Shown here one piece after another: positions 1 to 8,609 of a stretch of DNA of 54,148 nt. The notes below the pieces were generated by a model. It made no database searches and was not told the origin of the DNA. It worked only from the letters and a program-made list of their open reading frames with translations. The DNA lies in NCBI GenBank assembly GCA_002197995.1, contig NGZR01000015.1, positions 1 through 54,148 of the forward strand. Reading direction: 5' to 3'. Both the position numbers and the translations under genes were made by a program. Every line of letters starts with the position of its first letter. Positions within the stretch are counted from its first letter, which is position 1. Source of the stretch: Gaeumannomyces sp. JS-464. Lineage: Eukaryota; Ascomycota; Sordariomycetes; Magnaporthales; Magnaporthaceae.

Positions 1-1632
1 GTCAACGTCAGTCGTAACCCGTGTGTCGTAGGTGTAAAGTGGGTCGTGTGTGGTGTGTCCGTAGTGTAAGTAAAGCCGCCAACGTGTAAAAGTCCGTCAA
101 AGGTCGTAGGGAGTGTGTAACGTCCAGTGGTAGCGTGTAAAGTGTGTGTCAAAGTAGTAGGGTAGTAAGTGTGTGTACCCGTGAAGTAGTCGTGAAAAGT
201 GTGTGTGTCAACGTACAAACGTCCCCACAAGTCGTGTGTAGAAAGTAGTACCGTACCACAGTGTGTGTAAAGTGTGGTAGTGTAAACGTACCGTAAAAGA
301 GCGTGTGTAGTCGTCGTAAGTAGTGGTGTGAGGTGTAAAAGTAAACCGTGTAAGTCAAACAGGTGTGTCCCCAAGTGTGTGTGAAGTGTAGGGTGAGTGT
401 GTGTGTGTAAGTGCGTAGTAAAAAAACACCCGTGTCAGCGGTCAGGTAAAACCACGTGTAACCAGGTGAAAGGTCGTGTGCAGTAGTGTGTCGTAGTGTG
501 TGCAAAGTGTCGTGGGCGTGTAAAACGGGCGTCGTAAGGTCAGGGAAAGCGTAAACGTGTAAAGTGTGGTCAGAGTAGTGTGTGTACCGTCGTAGTGTGT
601 AAGTACGGCGTGTGTAAGTAGACACGTAGTGTCGTAGTGTGTAGTACCGTGTCGTAAAGAAAGAGTGGTGTGTACCGTGTCGTGTGTCAGTGTAAAGCGT
701 AGTAACGTGTCGTGTGTAAAAAGGTAAAGTAGGTGTAAGTGGTGTGTAGTAGGGTGTAAGTAGCGGGGTAAGTGTAGTGTAAAAGTGAGTCAAGTAAGTA
801 AGAGTAGTAAAGTCCGTCGTAAACCAGAGACGTCGTAGTAGTGTGAAAAGAGTGTCGTGCCCCCAAGTGTGTAGGTGTAGTAGTGTACCGTACGTCCAAA
901 GAACAAGTGTGTAAGTGTGTGGTGTCGTAACAGAGCGAGAGTCGTGTGTGTCAGTGAAGACCGTAGTGTGTGAAAGTGGTAGCGTGTGTGTACCCGTAAA
1001 GCCGTGGTGTGTGTACACCGTAGGGGTCGTGAACGTAAGTGTCCGTACGTAGTAAAACACCCGTGTCGTCCAGTCAGGTAAAGTCCGTGGTAAGTAGTAA
1101 GTGTAGGAGTGTGTAAGTCGTGTGAAGGTAGAAAAAAAGAGTGTGTGTGTGAGTGTAAGTAGTGTCGGTAGTAGTAGAAGTAGTGTGTGTGTGTGTAGCA
1201 AAAGCAAAGCCACCACCCCGTAAGTACGTAGTGTACGGAGGTAGGTAGAGTAGTAACAGGTAGTGTAAAAGTGTGTGTGTAGTGTGGAGTAGTAGTAAAA
1301 ACCAAGGTGTGTCCCGTGGCGTCGTCAGAGACACCGTGTACAAGTAGTGTGTAGAAAAGTAGTGTGAAGAACCGGTCGTGCGTCGGTGTGCGTCGTGTGT
1401 ACAGAGTAGTAGGACGTAGTCGTGAGTGTGTAGAGTCCGCGAGTGTACCCAGTGTCCAGTCCGTGTCAGTAGGAGTGAAGTCGTCGTAAGTGAGTGGTGT
1501 ACGTAGTACCCGTCGTAGTCAGTGTAAGTGAGGCCACGTAGTAAAGTAGTGTGTCGTAAAGTAGTAGGTGTGTAGGTGTAGTGTAGAGCGTGTGTAGGGC
1601 GTGTACCCGGAGGTGTGTGGGTGTCGTGTGTC
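1..1632 (-). mobile_element. cox3 intron 3, group I, left copy, truncated by window start
   Basis: The intron follows cox3 exon 2 (5' end near 1632, where decoded text reads GTGAAAGAACCAAAC). A conserved core lies at about 1330-1480; on the minus strand it reads GGGTAATCGCGGATC and then CAGATAGTCC. The intron encodes a LAGLIDADG endonuclease downstream of the core and runs off the window. The same intron is complete at 15463-17246. Confidence 0.78.
13..1230 (-). CDS. LAGLIDADG homing endonuclease, cox3 intron 3, left copy
   Basis: This intron-encoded endonuclease would cut an intronless cox3 allele so that the intron is copied in by repair; some relatives also act as maturases. Two LAGLIDADG helices are visible: ITGFTDGEGCF (about 1051-1090) and WLSGFTDAEGCFF (about 419-470). 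Between them is a fold typical of the two-domain family (FQIGLHEKD-like strand). The C terminus has the family signature KDHLTRKG, but here the frame breaks into TAG, because one A is missing compared with the right copy, which reads on as LTRKGLDEL. The start is not determined; the frame is open to about 1230. Confidence 0.85.
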
Positions 1633-1791
1633 ACAGGTGCGTAAACGTAGTGAAAAAAAGCGTCAGAAGTAGTAGCCAGTAAAAAAGTAAAGCGTGTCAG
1701 AAACGTAGTAAACAAGAGTAACACCGTAAAGTGTGTAAGTCCCGTGTGTGTGGTACAGCCAGAGGTGGTGGGTCACCGTAAAAAAGGTCAG
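1633..1791 (-). CDS. cox3: Cytochrome c oxidase subunit 3, exon 2, left copy
   Basis: Decoded minus-strand translation gives TFLGDHTLAVQKGLNLGV followed by ILFIVSEALFFMAIFWAF and FHS, the highly conserved central helix region of COX3, a core inner-membrane subunit of complex IV. TGA is read as Trp in AIFWAF. It is flanked by group I introns on both sides. A run of six T here is five in the mirror copy, so one of them is a sequencing error. Confidence 0.93.
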
Positions 1792-3377
1792 TAAGTGTGT
1801 GTCAAGTAGTAGTGTACGTAGTAGTGTGAGTGTGGACGTGTGTAGTAGTGTAAGTCAAGTAGGGTGTGTAGTGAAACGGTAGTGTGAGTCGTGTCAACGG
1901 TAAAGGTCGTCGTGAGGGTCCGTACGTAAGAGTAGTAGTGTCGGTCGTGGTGTGGGTGTCCCGTGCGTGAGTAGCCCGTAAAAGAGTAGGGGTGTGTCCA
2001 GCAGTACAGGTGTAAAGTGTGTAACGAGGGCACGTGTGTGTAGTGGTAGTAACCACGGTAGCAACAGTAGCGAAGTGTACGTGTAAGTCGTAGGTGTGTG
2101 TCCGTAGTGTAAGTGTCGTCGTAAGTGTGTGTGTAAGTCGTACCGTGTGTCAGTCAGGTAAGGGTGGTGTGGTGTGTAGAAAGTGTAGTCAGTAGTGTAG
2201 TAAACGTGAAACGTCAGTGTGTGTACAGTAACGTAGTCAGTAGTGTGTCGTCACACCGTAAGTGGAGTAGTGTGTAGTCAAAAAGTAAAGAGTAAGTGTA
2301 AAAAGTGAGTAGTCGTGTAGTCGTAGTAGAAGAGTAGTGGTAGTAAAGAGTAAGTACGTGTCGTGAGTCGTGGGTGTGTGTAGTGTACGTAGTGTAGTAA
2401 CAGTGTGTGTAAAGTGTAGGTAGTCGTAAAGTAGTAAAGAGTAAGTCGTCGTCCAGTAAAAGGTGTGTCAGTACGTACAAGAGTGGTAGGGTGTGTAGTC
2501 GTAACAAACGGTGTGAGTCGTAAGTCGTAAACCGTGTAAACGTAAGTAGTGTGTGTCACGTGTACAGAGTCGTGTGTGTACGAGGTAGTCGTGAGTGTGT
2601 ACCGTGTGTGCGTGTGTCGTAGTAGTAGTGTGTAAGTACCAAAAGTGGTCCGGTCAGCGTGTCGGGTAAAACCAGGTGTAAGTCAACGTAGTGTAGTGTA
2701 GTGTGAAAGTCCGGTCGCGTGTGCGCAGTCCAAGTAAACGTGTGTCAGAGTAGTAGAGTAAGTAAAGTAGTGTGTAGTCAGTGTAAAAAAGTGTCAAGTG
2801 TAAGTGTGTAGTGTAAAGGGTGTAGTAGTGTGTGTAGGGTGGTGTCGTGTAAGTGTGTGTCCAGTGGTAGTCAAAGTGTGTAGTAAAAGAAGGTAGTACC
2901 GTGTCGTGTGTAGTCGTCCAAGTGTAGTAGTAACGGTAGAGGTAGTGTGTGTGTACCGTGAGTAAGTGTGAAAACGGTCCGTAGTACCACCGTAAGTGTC
3001 GTGAGTGTGAAGTAAAGTGCAAAAAGACCGTAAAGTGTAGTCAAGTAGTGAGAAGGTAAAAACGTAGTGTCGTAGGAGTGTAAGGTAGTGTCGTAGTGTG
3101 TAAGGGTGTGGTAGTGTGTCCGTAAGTGAAGGAAGTAGTAGTAGTAGTGACCAGTCACCGTGTCGTAAAAGACCACGTGTAAAGTAAGTAGTCCAAAGTA
3201 AAGTGTAGGAGTGTAGTGTGTGTGTAGTAAAGTAGTGTGTGTGTAGGTAGAACAAGGTAGAAGTGTAGTAGTAAAGTCGTAGGTCGTGTAAGTGTGTAAG
3301 TGTCGTGTCGTGTGTGGGGTAGTAGCGTGTGTAGCGTGGTGTGTGTCAAGTAGTCAAAGAGTGTCGAAGTAGTAGTA
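1792..3377 (-). mobile_element. cox3 intron 2, group I, left copy
   Basis: The intron lies between COX3 residues ending IIAEGT and those starting FLGDHT. A group I core is at about 1890-2000, reading on the minus strand AGCAGGGAACCAACAGACG and then CAGAGACTTTACG (R-like element). It encodes a LAGLIDADG endonuclease whose frame continues from exon 1. The mirror copy is at 13738-15282. Confidence 0.8.
2090..3370 (-). CDS. LAGLIDADG homing endonuclease, cox3 intron 2, left copy
   Basis: First motif YLSGLLEGDGHIYIPS at about 3149-3195, followed by NPRIVFTSHIDNLGLF and an FQLSGKNTYVI strand. Second motif WLTGFTEADGHF at about 2640-2695, with TGA used for Trp. The reading frame is open from cox3 exon 1, so the product may be made as an exon-intron fusion that is then processed, as known for other fungal intron proteins. 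Predicted role is intron homing into cox3. The 3' end is approximate. Confidence 0.85.
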
Positions 3378-3666
3378 GGCGTGGTACCCGTCGTGCGTAG
3401 TGTAGTAGTCACGGAAGTCAAAAAGACAGTAGAGTGAAAGTGTAGCAGGTAGTGTAAAGCGTAAAGTAGTAAGTGAAGTAAGTAGTCCAGTGTAGTGTAA
3501 AAGTGTGGTGCAGTAGAGTAAGGCCCCACGTAGAAGGTGTAAAGCGTAAGTAAAGAGTAGTACGTAGAAGTAGTAAAGGGTCAAGGAGAAGGAGAAACGT
3601 AAAGTGAAAAGGAGTGAGTCGTGTGGAAAGTGTACGTGTCGTGTACGTGAAAGTAGGTCAAAAAGT
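3378..3666 (-). CDS. cox3: Cytochrome c oxidase subunit 3, exon 1, left copy
   Basis: Translation reads TISVRSNFQDHPFHLVSPSP, then WPLYSSISLLALTSSGAL, and ends MSFWFRDIIAEGT. This matches the COX3 N terminus: HPFHLV motif, first two helices, and WFRDI before the conserved loop. No in-frame ATG is visible. Upstream in-frame codons are AT-rich (ATA or TTG could start), and indels in the A/T runs could hide the true start. Confidence 0.92.
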
Positions 3667-4101
3667 GTGTGTGTGTGTGTGTAGTGTGTAGTAGTGTAGT
3701 GTAGTATGGTAGTGTGTGTCCCGTAACAGTGTGGGTGTGTGTAGTAGCGTGCGTAGTGCGTCCGTGAGTGTGTACGTACGGTAGGTACGTACGGTAGCGA
3801 GTACCAGGGTAGCAAGTGTGAAAAAAGTAGTAGTGTAGTGTGTCAGTGTAGTCAAGTAGCGTGTCCGTACGAAGGTACGAAGGTACGAAGGTACGAAGGT
3901 ACGAAGGTACGGGTACGGAGGTAAGCAAGCGAAGCGTAGCGAAGCCAGCGTACGTAGTGAAAGTACAAGCCAAGTGTGCGTGTAGTGTGTCAGTAGGTAG
4001 CGTAGCAAAGCAGTCAGTGTCGTACGTGTGGTGTAAGCGTAGTAAAAAAGTGTGTGTAAGGTAAGTGGTAAAGTAAAGTAAAGCAAGCAAGCAAAGCAGC
4101 A
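3667..4101. repeat. Spacer with GC hairpins and TACGAAG tandem repeat
   Basis: No gene seen. At 3866-3912 the decoded text has about five copies of TACGAAG. At 3905-4000 come GC-rich hairpin units with GCTAGCGAAGCCAGC and CTATGAAATACAAGC, and then the mirror form TTATTTCATAGTAGC. These belong to a dispersed family found at many sites in the window. The complementary version of this spacer is at 12983-13423. Confidence 0.75.
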
Positions 4102-4189
4102 AGAGGTACGTAGGAAGTCGAACCCAGAACGTGGAAGGTGTGAAGCGTGTCGTAAGTGTGTGTACCAGTGTAAACGTACACGTCGTGTA
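4102..4189 (-). tRNA. trnW: tRNA-Trp (UCA), left copy
   Basis: Decoded minus strand folds with acceptor AAGAGTG/TACTCTT, a D arm with AATGGTA loop and a T arm with TTCGATT. The anticodon loop is one base short here (CTTCAA). The mirror copy at 12889 has CTTCAAC, giving anticodon TCA, the tRNA needed to read TGA as Trp. The short loop is best explained as a sequencing deletion. Confidence 0.8.
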
Positions 4190-4204
4190 GTAAAAGTAAG
4201 TAGT

Positions 4205-4291
4205 AGGACCGTGAGGGAGTGTCGAACCCCCGTCCAGTGTACGAGTGTAAAAGGTCAGTAAGGTACGTACCAGTGTAGTACGAAAAGTCCC
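4205..4291 (-). tRNA. trnK: tRNA-Lys (UUU), left copy
   Basis: Acceptor GGGATTT pairs with the 3' end. The anticodon stem TATGA/TCGTA encloses loop CTTTTAA, anticodon TTT. The T arm contains GTTCGAA. Confidence 0.88.
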
Positions 4292-4557
4292 GTACGGTAG
4301 TGTAGGTAGGTACGGTAGTGTACGGTAGTGTAGGTAGTACGGTAGTGTAGGTAGGTACGGTAGTGTAGAAGGTGGTGCGTGTGTCCAGTACGTGTCGTGT
4401 AGTAAACGTGTCGTAAGAAGGTACGTGCGTGTAGTGTGTCAGTACGTGTCGTGCACGAAGGTAAGCAAGCGAAGCGTAGCGTACGTAGTGAAAGTAAGAA
4501 GACGTGTAGGTACAGGTAGGTGCGTACACACAGAAGCAAGCAAGCAGGTAAGTCACA
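4292..4557. repeat. Direct repeats of TACGTATTAG and GC hairpins
   Basis: About five direct copies of a unit like TACGTATTAGTAG lie at 4292-4372. From 4380 to 4545 come GC-hairpin units including GCTTATTTCATACTTC and GCTACTATGAAATAAG. No gene is visible. Mirror copies are at 12570-12775. Confidence 0.75.
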
Positions 4558-4646
4558 GTACGAGTGTAGGTCGGACGTCGAACCGACAGTACGCGTGGTG
4601 TGTGGAAGACAGGTAAGTCCGTACCAGTGTAAAGTGAGTAAGTCGG
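4558..4646 (-). tRNA. trnG: tRNA-Gly (UCC), left copy
   Basis: Anticodon stem ACTGT/ACAGC around loop CTTCCAA, anticodon TCC. T arm GTCGG-TTCGAGT-CCGAC. Acceptor ACGATTA pairs with TAATCGT. An apparently identical tRNA occurs a third time at 23686. Confidence 0.92.
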
Positions 4647-4837
4647 TGTGTGTGGTGGTGAAGCGCGTGTGCGTGTACGTACGAAGGTACGTACGTGTCG
4701 GTAGGTAAGCAAGCGTGTGCGTGTAGTAGTGAAAGTAAGAAGACGTGTCGACGTGTCGGTACGCGTACGGTAGTAAGTAAGTAAACGTGTGTGTAGTAGT
4801 AGTGTGTAGTCGTAGTGTCAGTGTGAGTAGTAGGTAG
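4647..4837. repeat. GC hairpin spacer
   Basis: Contains TACTTCGTA and GCTTATATGAAATAAG units of the dispersed hairpin family, then AT-rich sequence up to trnN. No gene is seen. Confidence 0.65.
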
Positions 4838-4922
4838 GTCCCGTAAGAGTGAAGTCGAACAGTCGTAGTCGCAGCAGTGTAACAGGTGCCGAGCGTCGTA
4901 CCGGTGTGAGCGTAGTAGGGAC
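4838..4922 (-). tRNA. trnN: tRNA-Asn (GUU), left copy
   Basis: Acceptor GTCCCTA, D arm GCTC-AACGGTA-GAGC, anticodon stem CGGCA/TGCTG around CTGTTAA (anticodon GTT), T arm with GTTCGATT. Confidence 0.92.
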
Positions 4923-4925
4923 AGT

Positions 4926-5027
4926 AGGAAGAAAAGGACGTCGAACCGTGTCGACAGCGTAGTGAGTAGCGTAAGTGAGGTGTGTACAGCGTCAACCCGG
5001 TCAGTACCCACAAACGGAACCGTGTCC
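4926..5027 (-). tRNA. trnY: tRNA-Tyr (GUA), left copy
   Basis: Class II tRNA with a long variable arm. Acceptor GGAAG/CTTCC, loop CTGTAAA with anticodon GTA, T arm GAAGGTTCGAGTCC. It lies directly 3' of rns, as is common in Pezizomycotina. Confidence 0.88.
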
Positions 5028-5249
5028 GTGAGTAGTGTAGAAGTAGTCAGTGTCGTAAGTAGTGTGTGAGTCGTGTCAGTCAGTAGTAAGTCGTAGTGTG
5101 TAGTGTAAGTAGTGAGTAAAAGTAGTGTGTAAGTCGTAACCGTGTCACGTGTGTAGAGTGTAAAAGAGTCGTGTGGTAGTGAAAAGTACAAGAGTCGTGT
5201 GGTAGTAAGTGTAAAGTGTAGTACGTGTGTGTGTGTGTGTGTGGTGTAA
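5028..5249. other. AT-rich spacer between rns and trnY
   Basis: Decoded AT-rich text with a near-perfect inverted or direct pair around 5160-5212 (ACAAGATCTTGTAT seen twice). No gene is recognised. Confidence 0.5.
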
Positions 5250-6860
5250 AAAGTCAGTGTAAGTCCCGGTGCAACGTGTCCACGTACACGAACCGGTAGT
5301 GTGTCGACGTGTAACACGTAAGTGTAGAGGTAGCGCAGTACGAAGAAGTGTCGTAGTGTGTAGGTGTGTGTCGTAAAGTCGTGTAGTACAGTGTGTACGT
5401 GTAGTGTAGTACAAGTAGAAAAGCAAAAGTGTAGTGTGCACCCACGTCCGTGTGTCAGCAGTGGTGACGAGGTGGGTGTAGGTACCAAGTCCGAGGGTGT
5501 GGAGTGTCACCGGTGACAGTGGGTGAGTGTCACGAGTGTACGTAGGTAAGTGTACGTGTAGTGTCAGTGGTAGCCGAGGTGTGTCAGACGTACAAGTCCA
5601 GTAGTGTCGTGTGTGTGTAGTCCGTAGTGTGTGTGAGAGTGTAGCGTGTAAAGTGTCGCAGTGTGTGTGCAGTCGTCGTGTGTGGTGTGTGTAGGAAAGT
5701 GGTGGCACGGTCGTAGTAGCCCACAAGTGGTAAAAGCCAGTGAGTGACGTGTGGTCGTGTAGGTCCCGTGTGTGTAGTCAGTGTAACCGCGTAGTGTAGT
5801 GGCGAAGTCGGCGTCGTAGTAAAAAGTGTAAAGTGTGTAGTAAAGTAGAGCAAGGGCGTGTCCGGTGTAAGTGTGTCAGGAGTGTGTAACCAGTGTAGTG
5901 TGTCACAACAGTGTAACGTGAAACAGCCGGTGCAACAGTCGTGGTAGTAAAGTAGTACAGTAGTGTGTGGGTAAGGGTGTGTGTGTCGGTGGAGTCAGTC
6001 GAAGTGTAAACAACAGTACGTGTCACGTACGTGGGTGGTCAGAAACGGGTCGTAGGTGAGTGTGTCAGGTGTCCGGTGTGGTGTGCCAAGTGTGTACGTC
6101 GTGTGAGGGTGAAAGTGCGTGTACACGTGTGTCAGTGTGTAGTAGACCAACGTACGTGAGTGACGTCCGCGTGGTAAACGTAAGTGTGTGTGTGTCGTAG
6201 TACGTAAAAAAAAACACAGCGTAGTACGTGTGTAAAGTACGTAAGTAGTAGGTAGTGTAGTGTAGTGTAGTGTGTAAGTAGTAAAGTAGTAGTGTAAAGT
6301 AAGTACGTAAGGTAGTAGGTAGTGTAGTGTGTGTAGTGTGTGTAGTAGTAAAGTAGTAGTGTAAAGTAAGTAAGTAGTAGTGTGTAAAAGCAACCGTAGA
6401 GTAACAGCCCGTGCGTACGAAGGTAGTGCAGTGGCGTAGCCGAAGTGGCGTAGCCCGTGCGTACGAAGGTAGTGCAGTGGCGTAGCCGAAGTGGCGTAGC
6501 CGAAGTGGCGTAGCCACGTAGGAGAGGTCAGCGTGACCGTAGTGGCAGTGTAGTAGTGTGTGTCGTGCAAAGACGTACGTGTGGGGTAGTCGTAAGTCCG
6601 TGTGTGTCGGTGCCCGTGTGCCGTGTCGGTCCGTGTCAACGGTCAGGTGTGTGTAAGAGTAAAAGGGTGTGCCGTGTCGCCGTGTAACCAGGTCCGTCGT
6701 AAGGTAGTCACAGAAGTGTGTGTAGTCGTCGTCCGTCCGTAGTAGGTACGTACCGTGTGTGTCAGTAGTAAAACGTCGTAGGTGTACAGTGTGTGTCCGT
6801 GTGTAGTAGTGTGGAAGTGTAGTAACCGGTCGTAGGGTACCCGTGTGTAACACGGCAAGT
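5250..6860 (-). rRNA. rns: Small-subunit rRNA, 3' exon, left copy
   Basis: Read on the minus strand, the text matches the 3' half of SSU rRNA. Seen are the 790 loop GGATTAGATACCC (about 6585-6600), the 900-region AATTCGATGATCCACG, the 1190-1200 region CAAGTCATCATGG and the 1370 region GTAATCGTGAATCACC. The 3' end near 5250 is approximate. The 5' part of the gene is missing from the window: upstream of about 6860 the sequence becomes intron and then reaches the duplication axis. Confidence 0.9.
6405..6520. repeat. GC tandem insert in an rns variable region, left copy
   Basis: Repeats of ATGGCTAGCCGA (five visible) alternate with TGCTACGAAGTATGCA palindromes, inside rns between conserved blocks. 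Expansion of GC units in an rRNA variable loop is tolerable for function. The mirror copy is at 10565-10685. Confidence 0.8.
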
Positions 6861-8522
6861 GTGTACACCCGTGGGCAAAGAGGTGGTAAAGTGTGTGTGT
6901 GTCAGAGTGTGTAGTCAGTAAAAGTGTAAGAGGAGTAAAGTCGTGTAGTGTCAAGTGTGTGCCCGTAGTAGAGTGTGCCGTACCCGTGTAGTGTCAGTAC
7001 CCGTCCGTGTGTAGTGTGTGTGTGGTAGTGTGTGTGGCCGCACCAGTCGTGTCAGGTGTAAAGTGAACGTGTGTAGTGTGTGTGTCAGTGTAAAGTCGTG
7101 CGTACAGTAACAAAAAGTCGGCAAAAGTCGTGTGTGGCCGTGTAGTCACCGTAAGAGTAGGAGTAGTGTGTGTGTCAAAAAAACGTAGTGACGTGTGTAG
7201 TCAGGTAAGTAGTCGAGTAAAGTGTGTAAAAACGTGTGGAAGTGTCAGTAGTACAGTCCCGTGTGTGTGTGTGTGTAAGTGTGTACCACAACCGTAAGGT
7301 AAGTCGTAGTCAAACGTGTGTGTCAGTCAACAGCGTCAGTCACGGTAGTGTGTGGTGAGGTGTAGTGTGTAAGTAAACGTGTAAAGTAGTAGTGTGAGTA
7401 GTCCAGGTGAACGGTCGTGTAGAGTGTGTAGACAAACCGTACCAGTAAACAACCGTGTCAGCGTGGTCACAAAGTCCGTGAGTAAGTCAGGTGTACAACG
7501 TGTGGAAGTACGTAAGTGAAGTAAGTCGTGGTAGTGTCGTGTAGTAGCGTGGGTAGTAAGTAGTGTAGGAAAAGCAGCCGTGTGTAAGTGTGTGTCGTGA
7601 GTAGACCGTAAAGTGTGTAAAGAAGCCGTGTAAGAGAAGCGTAGTGTGTGTGTAAAAGACCAGTCGTGTAGGTGTAAGGTGGTGTCCGTGTGTAAGTGTG
7701 TAAGTGTAGGTGTCAGTAGGCGTGCGTGTGTAAAAGGTAAGGTAAGTCCGCGTGTGTGTGTGTGTGTGTAGGTAAGTGTAACGGAGTAGTGTGTAGTCGT
7801 AAAGTGCGTGTCAAAAGCACAGGTAAGTGTGTCAGTCGTAAAGGTGTGTGGTAGTGTCGTAGTAGTGTGAAGTAAGAGTGTGTGTGTGTCCAGAGTACAG
7901 TGAAGTGTGTGCCCGTACGTCCGTAGAAAGTGTGTGTGTAAGTGCGTGTGTCGTAAGTAAGTGCGTCGTAGTCGTGTGTAGTCAGTGAAGAGTGTAAGTG
8001 TGGAAAAAAAGGTGTGGTACGTCGTGTCAACCGTAGTGTGTCGTCGTGTGTGAGTCGTGTAGGTGTAAAGCGTAGTGTCGTAAAACAGTCCGTGTCACCG
8101 GTCAAGTAAAGTCCGTGGTGTAAAAAGTCAAGGAGTGTGAAAGTGTAGGTGTGTGGGTGTAAGTAAGTAGTGCCGTAGGTGTGGTAGAAGTAAAACCGTG
8201 AGTCGTGTGTGTGTAGTCGTAAGTGTAGTGTAGAAGGGAGTGTCGTGAGTCGTGAGTAAGTGTGTCGTGTGTCGAAACCCAGTGTAGAGGTACACCGTGT
8301 AAACCCGTGTGCAAGTGTAAGCAAGTGTGGTCAACGTACCAGTCGTACGTCGTGCGTCGTGTGTGTACAGGTACGTAGTGTACCAGTGTGTACAAGTACG
8401 TGACGTGTAGAGTCCGCGAGTGTACCCAGTGTGTCAGGTGTGTCCGTGTCAGTCCAGTGTCGCGTGTAGTGTACGTGTGTACCGTAAGGAAGTGTAGCGT
8501 CAGCCACGTCAAGTAGTGTGTC
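6861..8522 (-). mobile_element. rns intron, group I-like, left copy, 5' part lost at axis
   Basis: The sequence between the rns exon and the axis contains intron core text at about 8400-8510 (minus strand: GGGTAATCGCGGATC, CTAAGTCAGTATTG), similar to the cox3 intron-3 core. It is followed by a LAGLIDADG gene. The 5' splice site and upstream rns exon are not in the window. Confidence 0.65.
6925..8180 (-). CDS. LAGLIDADG homing endonuclease, rns intron, left copy
   Basis: First motif FLTGFIDGEGCFRIAL at about 8085-8130, preceded by NQTNFNPW. Second motif WLSGFVTAEGCLW at about 7440-7495. Between them are the usual FFQLNLHEKD and LLESI segments. The predicted role is intron homing into rns. Start and stop are approximate because of frame noise. 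The second motif has Val-Thr-Ala in place of the usual Asp-containing stretch, so one active-site acid may be missing. Confidence 0.8.
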
Positions 8523-8609
8523 AGTAGTGTGTGGTGTGTGTCAGTCAGTAGTGTGTGTGTGTGTGTCGTCGTGTGTGTCCGTGGTGTGGGTAAAACCAGT
8601 GTCGGTACG
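8523..8609. other. Spacer at the axis of the inverted duplication
   Basis: About 55 decoded bases separate the arms. The last matching block on both sides is CAAATATG followed by A/T-rich sequence. The spacer is pyrimidine-rich on its left half (runs of T, then CTCTTTTTCC) and shows no gene. A missed sequencing adapter or a fold-back point would look like this; I cannot prove either. Confidence 0.6.

Larger units (their letters stand above)
1..8522 (-). repeat. Left arm of a large inverted duplication
   Basis: Decoded, this arm is the reverse complement of 8610-17103. It carries the same cox3 exons and introns, five tRNAs, rns 3' exon and rns intron gene in mirror order. The arm is cut by the window start inside the cox3 intron-3 endonuclease. 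The other copy continues past that point into more cox3, so the true length of the duplication is unknown. The copies differ by small indels, mostly in homopolymers. Confidence 0.9.

Noticed and set aside
3866..3912. TACGAAG tandem arrays (also 26937, about 13200, about 52295) as a CRISPR array.
   Set aside because: Units are 7 bases with no spacers between them; they are simple tandem repeats joined to GC hairpins.
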